This document shows, piece after piece, positions 51,662 to 60,575 of a stretch of DNA of 64,000 bases. The position numbers were made by a program, and so were the translations under genes. The stretch's first letter is position 1; each line of letters starts with the position of its first letter. The notes under the pieces were generated by a model, which saw only the letters and a list, made by a program, of their open reading frames with translations, was not told the origin of the DNA and searched no databases. Source of the stretch: Streptomyces sp. NBC_00775 (GTDB lineage Bacteria; Actinomycetota; Actinomycetes; Streptomycetales; Streptomycetaceae); NCBI RefSeq assembly GCF_036347135.1, contig NZ_CP108938.1, positions 682,001-746,000 of the forward strand, read 5' to 3'.

Positions 51662-52396
51662 CTACGCACTCACGTTCTCCTGCTCCCGGATCTCCTCCAA
51701 CCGGGCCGCCGCCGCGGTCAGCAGCATGTCCAGTGCCACCGGATAGCCGCTGCGCCGCATGTCCGCCACCAGGTGGCGGGCCGTCGCCGCGATGTTCGGG
51801 TACCTGTCGGCGGGCAGCCGGGCGTATGTCGCCCGCCAGACGCCCGCCTCCGCCTCGCGGGCGGCCTGCGGGAGGGCGAGGCCGGCCGCGTCGAGCGCCG
51901 CGAAGGCCAGCGCCTGGTCGACGAACGCGTGGTAGATCCGGACGGCCTCGGGGTCGGGGAAGCCGGCGCCGCGCAGCACGCCGATGATCATCTCCACGGC
52001 CTCGATCTCGTGGACCCGGCCCGTCACCCGGTAGGAGCTGAGCACGGCGGCCTGTGGGTGCGCGAGCGACCCGGCGTGCATCCGCAGCCCCAGGTCCCGC
52101 AGGTCGGCGCGCCAGTCCCCGGTGGGGTGCCAGGTGCGCAGGTTCCGGCCGATGAGTTCGTCGGCGATGGCGAGCAGCAGGTCGTCGGTGTCGCGGAAAT
52201 ACCGGTACAGGGCGCTCGGGTCGGCGCCGAGGGCGAGGCCGAGGCGGCGCACGGTGAGGGCGTCGGCGCCGTGCTCCTTGAGCAGCCGCAGCGCCGTCTC
52301 GACGATCAGCTCCTCGGAGAGCACCACGCCGGTCTTGGTGGGGCGCCTGCGCCGCCGGGCGGCGGGCGGCACGACTCGGTCATTCGTGGACGTCAT
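51662..52396 (-). CDS. TetR-family regulator with TetR_C-like domain
   Basis: A 244-residue repressor. An Arg-rich N-terminal arm (PPAARRRRRPTKTG) precedes the helix-turn-helix IVETALRLLKEHGADALTVRRLGLALGADPSALYRYFRDTDDLLLAIADELI. The C-terminal domain is of the tetracycline-repressor type. It diverges from the APC permease and amidohydrolase operon with about 140 bases between and is the likely repressor of that operon. Confidence 0.9.
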   Translation of the reverse strand: MTSTNDRVVPPAARRRRRPTKTGVVLSEELIVETALRLLKEHGADALTVRRLGLALGADPSALYRYFRDTDDLLLAIADELIGRNLRTWHPTGDWRADLRDLGLRMHAGSLAHPQAAVLSSYRVTGRVHEIEAVEMIIGVLRGAGFPDPEAVRIYHAFVDQALAFAALDAAGLALPQAAREAEAGVWRATYARLPADRYPNIAATARHLVADMRRSGYPVALDMLLTAAAARLEEIREQENVSA

Positions 52397-52538
52397 GGGC
52401 TCTCCCACCGGTTCCTGAGGGGCGCTGCCTCCGGTGCGGGAGACCTTATGACAACAGCGTTGACGTGTTAAGGCCCCGGGCAGTTTCATTTCCGGTCATC
52501 GGGCCGGAATCAGGCCCCGGGTGCGATCGGAGCAGGCC

Positions 52539-54032
52539 ATGACGCAGAAGCCGTACGGTGTGGATCCCCCTTCCCTGCGCAAGACCCTCGGCGTCGCCGA
52601 CGGCGTCGCGATCGCCGCTTCGAGCACGGCGGCGACCACCAGCATCGGCATCGGTCTCGGGGTCACGGCCGGGGTGGTCGGGCTGCATCTGCCCGCGATC
52701 ATGCTGCTGGCCTTTCTGCCGATCCTCGGGATCGCGGGCGCCTACTCCCGGCTGAACCGGGTGGAGCCGAACGCGGGCAACGGCTATGTGTGGGTGGGCC
52801 GTTCGCTCACTCCCTGGCTGGGTTTCCTGGTCGGCTGGGTGAGCATCGTGGCGACGGTGGCGTTCCTCGCGTACACCACGGCGGTGACCGGTTCGGCGAT
52901 GATCCAGCTCGCCGGTGAGGCGGGGCTGCACCAGGTGGCGGGCCTCGCGCTCGACCCGGATTCCACCGCCCAGACCACCGCCGTGGGCATCCTGGTCCTC
53001 GTCGCCGTCACGCTCACCGCGATCACCGGGGTCAAGACCGCCGCACGGCTGCAGAGCGGGCTGCTGGTCTTCGAGTACGTCGTCCTGCTGGGCTTTTGCG
53101 GATACGGCATCGTCACCGGGCCGCACCCCTTCAGCCTGAGCTGGTTCGACCCCTTCGCGATCCCCTCGGCGTCGGCGCTGGCACAGGGGCTGCTGCTGTC
53201 GGTGTTCTGTTACTGGGGCTTCGAGGCGGCGTTCACCGTGAACGAGGAGGTGCGCGACCCCCGGGACGCCTCGCGCGCCGGGACCATCACGCTGGTGACC
53301 ATGCTGGGGCTGTTCCTGCTCGGCTCCATCGCCTTCCAACGTGTGCTGTCCGAGGAGGAGTTGGCCGGGCACGGCGCCCAGGGTCTGGCGTTCTTCGGCG
53401 ACCGGCTGGCCTCGCAGCCGCTGGCCGCGCTGCCGCTGGTGGCCCTGATGTTCTCGGCCGTCGCCTCGCTCCAGGCGGGGGTGATCCCGACGGCCCGCGG
53501 GATGTTCGCGATGAGCCGGGACCGTACGCTCGGGCCCGTGTGGTCGAGGGTCAGCGCCCGGTACGGGACTCCGGCGATCGGGACACTGCTGATCGGCGCG
53601 ATGGCGACGGTGGTGGCCGCCCTCGCTCTGGTGATCCCCCGGCTCGCCGACATGATCATGGCGACGGTCAACGCGGTCGGGATCGTCGTGGCCCTGTCCT
53701 ACGCGCTCACCGCTCTGGCGGCCGCCGTCCGCTTCCGGGGGCTGCTCCGCGAGGACTGGCGGCAAGGGATACGGGCCGTGGTCCTCCCCTCCTTGAGCGC
53801 CACGTCGCTGCTCGCGCTGGGCGGCTACCTCGCCTGGTCCTTCTACACCTCCACCGACCACTTCGAAGTCAGCGCGGACAACGGGTGGTTCCTGCTGCTC
53901 ACACCCGCTTTGATGATCTTCTCCGGTTTTGTGGCCGCCGCGTGGGCGAAGTGGGTCCGCAAGTCCCCGTACTTCCGTACGGGACACGGCACCGACGCCG
54001 ACGCGCCCCAGTTGCTGGCCACACCCAACTAA
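52539..54032 (+). CDS. APC-family amino acid/amine permease
   Basis: A 497-residue transporter with twelve membrane segments. The opening SLRKTLGVADGVAIAASSTAATTSIGIGLGV is the APC substrate-site helix region, and YWGFEAAFTVNEEVRDPRDASRAG near residue 235 is the conserved APC loop. It probably imports an amino acid or amine. It is followed 11 bases later by the amidohydrolase gene, so uptake and hydrolysis of one compound are likely linked. Confidence 0.9.
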   Translation: MTQKPYGVDPPSLRKTLGVADGVAIAASSTAATTSIGIGLGVTAGVVGLHLPAIMLLAFLPILGIAGAYSRLNRVEPNAGNGYVWVGRSLTPWLGFLVGWVSIVATVAFLAYTTAVTGSAMIQLAGEAGLHQVAGLALDPDSTAQTTAVGILVLVAVTLTAITGVKTAARLQSGLLVFEYVVLLGFCGYGIVTGPHPFSLSWFDPFAIPSASALAQGLLLSVFCYWGFEAAFTVNEEVRDPRDASRAGTITLVTMLGLFLLGSIAFQRVLSEEELAGHGAQGLAFFGDRLASQPLAALPLVALMFSAVASLQAGVIPTARGMFAMSRDRTLGPVWSRVSARYGTPAIGTLLIGAMATVVAALALVIPRLADMIMATVNAVGIVVALSYALTALAAAVRFRGLLREDWRQGIRAVVLPSLSATSLLALGGYLAWSFYTSTDHFEVSADNGWFLLLTPALMIFSGFVAAAWAKWVRKSPYFRTGHGTDADAPQLLATPN

Positions 54033-54043
54033 GGAAACAGAAC

Positions 54044-55678
54044 ATGCACGCAGACCTCCTCTTCACCGGCGGCCCGGTCCTCACCCCGGCGGGCCGCACC
54101 GCGACGGCCGTCGCCGTCACCGGCGACCGGATCACCGCGGTCGGGAACGCCGAGGTCCACGACCTGGCCGGCCCCGGGACCGAAGTGGTCGACCTGGCCG
54201 GGCGGCTGCTCCTGCCGGGGTTCCAGGACGCGCACGTCCACCCGGTCCCGGCGGGCCTGGAGCTCACCCAGTGCGACCTGACCGGGGCCAGGACGGCCAA
54301 GGACACACTCGCCGCCGTCCGCGCGTACGCCGACGCGCACCCCGACCGGGAGTGGATCACGGGCGGCGGCTGGTCCATGGAGGCCTTCGAGGGCGGTACG
54401 CCGACGAAGGAACTGCTGGACGCGGTCGTACCGGACCGGCCGGTGTATCTGCCCAACCGCGACCACCACGGCGCCTGGGTCAACAGCCGTGCCCTGGAGC
54501 TGGCGGGCGTCACCCGGGACACACCCGACCCGGCCGACGGTCGGTTCGAGCGGGACGCGTCGGGCGAGCCCACCGGCATGCTGCAGGAAGGAGCCATGCA
54601 GTACGTCGGCCGGATCACCCCTCCGGCCACCTCCGCGGACCGGCTCGCCGCACTGCTGCACGCCCAGCGGCATCTGCACGCGCTCGGCATCACCGCCTGG
54701 CAGGACGCGCTCGTCGGGACGTTCCTGGGCATGCCCGATCCGTCCGAGGCGTATCTGACGGCGGCCCGCGACGGTTCGCTGACCGCGCGGGTCGTGGGCG
54801 CCCTGTGGTGGGACCGCGCACGCGGGGCCGAGCAGATCCCCGAACTCGTGGAGCGACGCGCCGCGTTGAGTCACGGCCGGTTCCGGGCCACCAGTGTCAA
54901 GCTCATGCTGGACGGAGTGGCCGAGAACGGCACCGCCTCCCTCCTCGACCCCTACTTGGACAAGTGCGGCTGCGCTACCGCCAATCGGGGCACCAGCTTC
55001 ATCGACCCGGCCCGACTGCCCGCGTATGTGACCGAGTTGGACGCTCTCGGCTTCCAGTGCCACTTCCACGCGCTGGGCGACCGGGCCGTACGCGACGCCC
55101 TGGACGCCGTCGAGGCGGCACGGAAGGCGAACGGGCCGAGCGACACGCGTCCGCACCTGGCGCACCTCCAGGTCGTACACCCCGACGACGTGCCCCGTTT
55201 CGCGCACCTCGGCGCCACGGCCAACATCCAGCCGCTGTGGGCCGCGCACGAGCCGCAGATGGACGAGCTGACCATCCCGTTCCTCGGGCCCGAACGCACC
55301 GCCTGGCAGTACCCGTTCGGTGCGCTGCTGCGCTCCGGGGCACGGCTCGCGGCGGGCAGCGACTGGCCGGTCAGCAGTCCCGATCCGCTGCAGGGCATCC
55401 ATGTCGCGGTCAACCGTGTCACCCCCGACGCCGGCGACACGCCGGTGTTCCTGCCCGCCGAACGCATCGGACTGGCCGAGGCGTTGGTGGCGTACACGGC
55501 GGGCTCGGCGTATGTGAACCACCTCGACGACACGGGCGAGGTGCGGGCCGGCGCGCTGGCCGATCTCGTGGTGCTCGACCGCGATCCGTTCGACGGGGCG
55601 GCTGAGGCGATCGGCGACACGCGGGTCGCGCAGACGTATGTGGGGGGCGCGCGAGTATACGCAGCCCAAGAGGCGTAG
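54044..55678 (+). CDS. YtcJ-like amidohydrolase
   Basis: A 544-residue metal-dependent hydrolase. The first metal motif is GFQDAHVHPVPAG (about residues 64-76). Further ligands are expected in FHALGDRAVRDAL and HLAHLQVVHPDD, and the metal Asp lies in LAAGSDWPVSSPDP near residue 443. This is the YtcJ/amidohydrolase-3 pattern. AAGGAA lies upstream of the ATG. The substrate is presumably delivered by the permease gene upstream. Confidence 0.9.
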   Translation: MHADLLFTGGPVLTPAGRTATAVAVTGDRITAVGNAEVHDLAGPGTEVVDLAGRLLLPGFQDAHVHPVPAGLELTQCDLTGARTAKDTLAAVRAYADAHPDREWITGGGWSMEAFEGGTPTKELLDAVVPDRPVYLPNRDHHGAWVNSRALELAGVTRDTPDPADGRFERDASGEPTGMLQEGAMQYVGRITPPATSADRLAALLHAQRHLHALGITAWQDALVGTFLGMPDPSEAYLTAARDGSLTARVVGALWWDRARGAEQIPELVERRAALSHGRFRATSVKLMLDGVAENGTASLLDPYLDKCGCATANRGTSFIDPARLPAYVTELDALGFQCHFHALGDRAVRDALDAVEAARKANGPSDTRPHLAHLQVVHPDDVPRFAHLGATANIQPLWAAHEPQMDELTIPFLGPERTAWQYPFGALLRSGARLAAGSDWPVSSPDPLQGIHVAVNRVTPDAGDTPVFLPAERIGLAEALVAYTAGSAYVNHLDDTGEVRAGALADLVVLDRDPFDGAAEAIGDTRVAQTYVGGARVYAAQEA

Positions 55679-55785
55679 GCAGTAACGGACGTCACGGTGA
55701 GGTCACGCGTAGATCATTTACGCTCTGGGAAGCCTCGTAGCGCTTCACGGTTCAATTTTCGGCCATAGAAGCTGAGTTCGAGTGC

Positions 55786-55810
55786 ACGGGTGGCCATGTC
55801 GGCCACCCGT
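55786..55810. terminator. Hairpin between amidohydrolase and the terpene-synthase-like stub
   Basis: ACGGGTGGCC (55786-55795) pairs perfectly with GGCCACCCGT (55801-55810) across five bases. It lies 107 bases past the amidohydrolase stop and could terminate that operon. Confidence 0.55.
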
Positions 55811-55857
55811 TCGCAGGGCGGGGGGATTCTGTCTCGCCGTCTCCCGGAAGGAAGCGC

Positions 55858-55980
55858 ATGCCTCAGGACGTCACGTTCGACCTCCCCTTCGACATGCCCG
55901 TCAGCAGACATCTGGAGTACACCCAGAATCTCCCTGGCCCTCGACTGACAGGCCGAGCGCTTCCTGATCAACACAGCTGA
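55858..55980 (+). pseudogene. N-terminal stub resembling a bacterial terpene synthase
   Basis: The frame starts at an ATG with AAGGA upstream and reads MPQDVTFDLPFDMPVSRHLEY before losing the pattern and stopping after 40 residues. The F-x-LPF plus spaced HLE start is typical of class I bacterial terpene cyclases. The 160 bases that follow hold no further recognisable part, so only the beginning survives, or the resemblance is short by chance. Confidence 0.45.
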
Positions 55981-56167
55981 GCCGGAGAGCATGAATCCGG
56001 CATGGACGAGCGGCTCGCAGCGCTCGGGAACCGAGCGGGCCCGGGGCGGTTCGTCCTCGAAGGTCAGATAGGCGATCCGCTCCACTTTCTCGGCTTCAAG
56101 ACGCGACCGGCCAGCAACCACGGCCGATCGCTCCATTGTCATGACCACAGCTTGTTGGGAGACCGGC

Positions 56168-57898
56168 GTGAAATCTCGAGTCGTAGATGCCGCTTCGAAG
56201 GCGTCCGCCGACAGCTTGATCCCGGCGCAGCCAAGCGCCCAGGTCCAGCCCACAGAGGCGGGGAACGCCCTGGCCCGCCTCTTCGTGGAACGCGTCCATG
56301 GGAGTACGCAGGAGCACCGAAGGTTCCAGAACGCCGCTCAACAGCGGCTGAACGCACTCGGATCCCCGCACGCCGGCACCACGCTGCATGTGGAGGGAGC
56401 CGTCCATCTGGCGCAGCCCGCGTTCCTCCCGCCCGACGAGGCGGGATACGCCAGGCTGAGGCACCTCGACGCCGGCCTGCGCGTCATCGAAGCAGCCTTC
56501 CCCCAGGTCAGCACCGATATCGAGATCTGCCGGCTGACCTGCACGATGCTGGAAGGGGCCTGGCGGAGCCGGGCCCTCGCCCCGCCGCACGAGGAGGAGC
56601 GGACAACCGGCTGCGCCTGCCCTCTGTGCCGTCGGTTGCCCACGCCCCCCGCACGCACGCTGGATGACTACGGCTGGCGGCAGAGCGCCGGTCGTCCCCT
56701 CACCGTCAAGGCCTGGCCATACCGCGAGGAACTCGACAGTGTCCTGACCGGTGGATGGACCTTGGCCCGGCAGATGAACGACCTGGAACAAGACCTTGGC
56801 CTCCGGCACTCGTTCGAGGACGACATCCTCCTCTTCCACGAATACAAACGCGTGATCGACACCATCGACACCGCGCGCCTCACCCAGCTCATCGAAGGCC
56901 GTTTGGCCGAGAGTTTCAGCACCAACAGCGCCAGGGCCCTGGTCTGCGGGCTTTTCGCAGCCCATAAGCGATCCGTCGACGAGTACTGGCTCCAGCAGCA
57001 CCACGCGGGCAGCGTCTCGCTCCCTCAGACCAACCCACTCAGCCAGAGCACCTACTCACTCCTGCAGATGCTGGACTGCCTGTTCTGGCACGTCTCACCC
57101 GACACCGAACTCTGGCAGGAAGAACACCTCGCCTCCCTGCTGCTGTGCCGCGTCATCGACGACATGACCGACGTACGAGCCGACGCCCTCACCGGCGAGA
57201 TCAGCAACTTCTGGCTCGCCGACATACCCACCCACACCAAGGTCCTCTACGCCGCCTGCGCCATCGCCAGCGTCAAGTACGGCTGCATGCCCGAGGCGCA
57301 TCCCCCCATGTGGAACACCTGGCTGATGCCCAGCACCGTCGTCTGGCTAGGGCTGACGGGCCGCCACGCCCTGTGGTTCGACGGCATCACCGAGGGCCTC
57401 CCCCCGGCCGAGGACTGCCCGCTGTGCGACCTGCAGCCCAACGCATGCACCGGCATCCTCACCCACGGCACCACCCTCACCTTCGCCCCGCGGCCCACCG
57501 CGCCGGCACTGAGCGCCCGGACCGCCGAGCTGTCCGCACGCTGCCGAGCCGAACACCCCGAGACGTGGCCCCTCTTCGACGCCGAGCTCCATGCCTTCGA
57601 AGCACTGCACGGCCCCTGGTACGGCAACATCGACAGCACATGGGAGATCCTGCGCCGCACCTACATCGCCGCCGTGGAGGCATCCAGCGCCGCACCGTCC
57701 CCGGAGCGCGCTCGTCATGTCCAACAAGACGCCGGCGTAGTCGGATCCGAAACGTTCTACACCCTGTACGACCCGCAAACCGGGAGGGAAGACACCGCGC
57801 TGCTCGCCTACATGTTCGGCTGCGCCCACCCGCACTTCCTCTGGAACGCCACGGGATACCGTCCCACCGGCGTCGAGGGCGACTGGCTCGACGGCTGA
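56168..57898 (+). CDS. Unrecognised 576-residue protein with two CPLC motifs and a DDxxD-like motif
   Basis: I do not recognise the family. The protein is soluble and helical. Visible features are GCACPLCRRLP near residue 153, CPLCDLQPNAC near 417, and IDDMTDVRADALTGEISNFWL with DDMTD at about 331-335. An acidic MNDLEQDLG lies near 205. DDxxD followed by a second acidic cluster recalls isoprenoid-synthase metal sites, but the order differs from terpene cyclases. The two CPLC groups could be zinc sites. The GTG at 56168 has GGGAG six bases upstream; an ATG at 56141 lacks one. It converges on the conservon P450. Confidence 0.7.
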   Translation: MKSRVVDAASKASADSLIPAQPSAQVQPTEAGNALARLFVERVHGSTQEHRRFQNAAQQRLNALGSPHAGTTLHVEGAVHLAQPAFLPPDEAGYARLRHLDAGLRVIEAAFPQVSTDIEICRLTCTMLEGAWRSRALAPPHEEERTTGCACPLCRRLPTPPARTLDDYGWRQSAGRPLTVKAWPYREELDSVLTGGWTLARQMNDLEQDLGLRHSFEDDILLFHEYKRVIDTIDTARLTQLIEGRLAESFSTNSARALVCGLFAAHKRSVDEYWLQQHHAGSVSLPQTNPLSQSTYSLLQMLDCLFWHVSPDTELWQEEHLASLLLCRVIDDMTDVRADALTGEISNFWLADIPTHTKVLYAACAIASVKYGCMPEAHPPMWNTWLMPSTVVWLGLTGRHALWFDGITEGLPPAEDCPLCDLQPNACTGILTHGTTLTFAPRPTAPALSARTAELSARCRAEHPETWPLFDAELHAFEALHGPWYGNIDSTWEILRRTYIAAVEASSAAPSPERARHVQQDAGVVGSETFYTLYDPQTGREDTALLAYMFGCAHPHFLWNATGYRPTGVEGDWLDG

Positions 57899-57924
57899 CG
57901 TCTCAAAGCCGGGTAAGACAACGC

Positions 57925-57954
57925 GCTGCCCGGTCGGGTTTCCGACCGGGCAGC
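57925..57954. terminator. Perfect 13-base-pair hairpin between convergent genes
   Basis: GCTGCCCGGTCGG and CCGACCGGGCAGC enclose a four-base loop between the stops of the 576-residue protein and the conservon P450. It is well placed to terminate both. Confidence 0.88.
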
Positions 57955-57961
57955 GGCGTGT

Positions 57962-59209
57962 TCACACCGGGAACTCGACGGGCAGCCTGTCCAGCCGGGA
58001 ATCCCAGGTGGAGGCGGTCGCGGTGAGCTCATCCGCCGGCACAGCCAGCCGCAGGCCCGGCAGCCGGTGCAGCAGGACGTCCACCGCAACCTCGATCATG
58101 GACTGCCCGATGCTCTGCCCCGGGCACTCGTGCGGGCCCGCGCCGAACGCCAGGTGCGACTGGTTGCCCTGCACCGAGACACCCGGGTCGGGCCGGACCT
58201 CGGGGTCGAGGTTGCCCGGGCCGAGACCGAGAACGAGCAGGTCGCCCTCCTCGATGCGGTGCCCGCCCAGTTCGACATCGCTGGCGGCGAAGCGCCCCGG
58301 CAGGACGGCCAGCGGCGGAGAGTTCCACATGACCTCCTCCACCACCGCCGAGATGTTCAGCTCACCGCTGATCAGCCCGGAGAGCCGGGAGGCGTCGGTC
58401 AGGACCAGCTGCAGCACCCGGGCCAGCAGATTGGTCGTGACGTGCGCGGCGATCAGCACCACGCGCAGGTGATGGACGACTTCGTCGTGGTCGAGGGCCG
58501 CGTGATGCTCCAGCAGGCCGGTGGCGAGGTCGGAGCCTGGTTCGGACCGCCTGCGCTCGGCGAGTTCACCGAAGATCTCTCTGATCATGCCGTCGTGCAC
58601 CACGGCGTCCTCGCCGCCCTTGAGCACCTGGGCGCAGGACTTGACAAGCCGGCGCCCCTCCGCCTCGGCCAGCCCCAGAATGCGGGACATCACGAGCATC
58701 GGCAGCAGGTCGGCGTAGTCCGCCACCAGATCGGCGCGGCCGCTGTCCGCGAACGTGTCGATCTGCTTGTTGGCGAAATTCGTGGCGTGGCGCCGGACCC
58801 CGCGGCCGGCAGCAGCCTGCAGTACGTCGTTGACGGCGCCGCGCAGCCTGCGGTGCTCCTCGCCGTCCAGGGACACGCAGTCGGGACGCCAGCCGAGCAT
58901 CGGAACCAACGGAGAGGTCTCCGCGATCCGGCCCTCCCGCCAGTCCCGCCAGTTCCGCGAGTCCCGGGCGAACTGGCGGGGGTTGTCGAGCACCCGCCGA
59001 CTGTCCCGGTACCCCAGCACCAGCCAGGCCGGGACGTCACCCTCCAGCAGTACCGGCGCCACGGAGCCGTGCTCCTTGCGCAGCCGCTCGTAGATGCCGA
59101 GCGGGTCGGTCGCCGCCTCCGGCCCGTGCAGCCGGGTGAGCTCGGCCGAACCGTGGGCGACGGGGCAGCCGCGCGGTGCCTCGGGATCGTTTAAGGGCTG
59201 GGCGTTCAT
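57962..59209 (-). CDS. cvnE: Conservon cytochrome P450 lacking ExxR (CYP157-like)
   Basis: A 415-residue P450 and the last gene of the conservon operon. The haem loop FGAGPHECPGQSIGQSM is intact (Cys near residue 363). The K-helix reads VVEEVMWNSPP, so the Arg of the ExxR motif is Trp. The I-helix is LIAAHVTTNLLA, with Ala for the usual Gly. Loss of ExxR is documented for streptomycete CYP157 enzymes, which also sit in conservons, so this is a family trait rather than damage. The ATG overlaps the GTPase stop (ATGA). Confidence 0.9.
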   Translation of the reverse strand: MNAQPLNDPEAPRGCPVAHGSAELTRLHGPEAATDPLGIYERLRKEHGSVAPVLLEGDVPAWLVLGYRDSRRVLDNPRQFARDSRNWRDWREGRIAETSPLVPMLGWRPDCVSLDGEEHRRLRGAVNDVLQAAAGRGVRRHATNFANKQIDTFADSGRADLVADYADLLPMLVMSRILGLAEAEGRRLVKSCAQVLKGGEDAVVHDGMIREIFGELAERRRSEPGSDLATGLLEHHAALDHDEVVHHLRVVLIAAHVTTNLLARVLQLVLTDASRLSGLISGELNISAVVEEVMWNSPPLAVLPGRFAASDVELGGHRIEEGDLLVLGLGPGNLDPEVRPDPGVSVQGNQSHLAFGAGPHECPGQSIGQSMIEVAVDVLLHRLPGLRLAVPADELTATASTWDSRLDRLPVEFPV

Positions 59210-59811
59210 CGGGACTCCAGTGCGACGGCAGAGCGTTCCTTCAAGTGACGTATCAGGGCGACGAGGACGTCACGGCTGGAGGTCCGGTCGCGGGCGTCGC
59301 AGGCCACGATCGGGGTGTGCGGGGGGATGTCCAGGGCGTCGCGGATCTCTTCGATCGGGTGGTCCTTGGAGTCGGGGAAGACGTTCAGGGCGATGACGAA
59401 GGGGACGTCCTGCCGTTCCATCTCCTCGATGGCCCGGAAGCTTGAGGCCAGCCGCCGGGTGTCCACCAGGACCACCGCCCCGAGGGCGCCCTTGAACAGC
59501 CCGTTCCACAGGAACCAGAACCGTTCCTGCCCCGGCGTTCCGAACAGGTACAGCACCAGCTGGTCGTTGATGCCGATCTTGCCGAAGTCGAGGCTGACGG
59601 TGGTCTCCTGCTTGTCCGCCACCCCGATCAGGTTGTCGACGTCCGCACTCGCCTGGGTCAGGGTCTCCTCGGTGGTCAGCGGCTTGATGTCGCTGACCGA
59701 GCGCACCATCGTGGTCTTTCCGGTGCCGAAACCGCCGGCGATCATCACCTTCACCGAGCGGGTGCCCCCGTCCGTCTGCCGGTCGGGATGGTCAAAGCCT
59801 TTGAAGTCCAC
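59206..59811 (-). CDS. cvnD: Conservon small GTPase (CvnD-like)
   Basis: A 201-residue Ras-like GTPase. G1 is IAGGFGTGKTTMVRSVS (about residues 25-40), G3 is YLFGTPGQERFWFLW with Gly in place of the usual Asp, and G4 is degenerate (NVFPD). These deviations are normal for conservon GTPases. The GTG at 59811 lies inside the DUF742 gene, with GAGGAGG at the right distance, and overlaps its end by 20 bases. Confidence 0.9.
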   Translation of the reverse strand: MDFKGFDHPDRQTDGGTRSVKVMIAGGFGTGKTTMVRSVSDIKPLTTEETLTQASADVDNLIGVADKQETTVSLDFGKIGINDQLVLYLFGTPGQERFWFLWNGLFKGALGAVVLVDTRRLASSFRAIEEMERQDVPFVIALNVFPDSKDHPIEEIRDALDIPPHTPIVACDARDRTSSRDVLVALIRHLKERSAVALESR

Positions 59812-60163
59812 TGAGTACCTCCTCAAGGAGCGCGAGGTCGGGCCCGCTGCCGGCGCCTGACGCCGGAATGGGATCGCGGGCTTCGACGCGGCCTGCGTCC
59901 AGCAGATCGGCCAGGAGCACCGCGAGAATGTTGAAGGGCAATCCGAGGTGGGCGCCCAGTTCGGCCACCGACAGCGGATCGCGGCAGCGCCGGAGGATCT
60001 CCTCGTGCTCGTGCTGCATGCCGGGGACGGCCGCGGCGTGCGAGACGATGAGGGTCGCCACGTCAAGAGTCGACGCCGAACCGCCCGGTCCGCTGCGGCC
60101 ACCGGTGAGGACGTAGTAGCGCTCGAGACCGGACGGGTCCGTGGGCCGGCGGGGACCACTCAT
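59792..60163 (-). CDS. cvnC: Conservon DUF742 protein (CvnC-like)
   Basis: A 123-residue protein (LERYYVLTGGRS, then CRDPLSVAELGAHLGLPFNILAVLLADLLDAG). The latter is the winged-helix-like segment typical of DUF742. In conservons it forms a complex with the roadblock and GTPase proteins near the membrane kinase. It overlaps the roadblock stop (ATGA) upstream and the GTPase start downstream. Confidence 0.92.
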   Translation of the reverse strand: MSGPRRPTDPSGLERYYVLTGGRSGPGGSASTLDVATLIVSHAAAVPGMQHEHEEILRRCRDPLSVAELGAHLGLPFNILAVLLADLLDAGRVEARDPIPASGAGSGPDLALLEEVLSGLQRL

Positions 60164-60570
60164 CCAGAGTGCTCCTCCAGGCGCGGAGTGGTGCCGAGAA
60201 GCTCACCCATCCTTCGCGCCAGGTCCCTCATCTGGTGTCCGAGCAGGCCCTGGTCAAGCCCTTCCTTGGCGAGGACTCCGAGGTACGTCTCCACGCCGGC
60301 CCGCACCACGAAGAGATGGCCGCCGTCCACCTCGATCATCGCGAGGCGCAACTGCCCCGCGTACTGCGGGAACTGCGCGGCGACGGGCTGGGCCAGCGCC
60401 TGCAGGCCCGCGACCACGGCGGCGAAGCGGTCCACGTCGTCGGGGTCGTCGGCGCCGTAGGAGGTGATGGCCTTGCCGTCGCTGGAGGCCACGAGGGCGA
60501 AGCGGATCTCCTGGATGCTCTCCGTCAGATCGCGGAGCGCCCAGCTCACGTCGGTTCCCTGTTGCGTCAT
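60160..60570 (-). CDS. cvnB: Conservon roadblock/LC7 protein (CvnB-like)
   Basis: A 136-residue alpha/beta protein of the roadblock/LC7 family. The blocks FALVASSDGKAITSYGADDPDDVDRFAAVVAGLQALA and LFVVRAGVETYLGVLA are diagnostic. Roadblock proteins act as regulators of small GTPases. The gene begins five bases after the kinase stop. Confidence 0.93.
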   Translation of the reverse strand: MTQQGTDVSWALRDLTESIQEIRFALVASSDGKAITSYGADDPDDVDRFAAVVAGLQALAQPVAAQFPQYAGQLRLAMIEVDGGHLFVVRAGVETYLGVLAKEGLDQGLLGHQMRDLARRMGELLGTTPRLEEHSG

Positions 60571-60575
60571 GTGGA

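Noticed and set aside
55714..56253. Minus-strand open frame of 179 codons over the terpene-synthase-like stub
   Set aside because: No family-like pattern, no ribosome binding site, and it overlaps both the stub and the start of the 576-residue gene.
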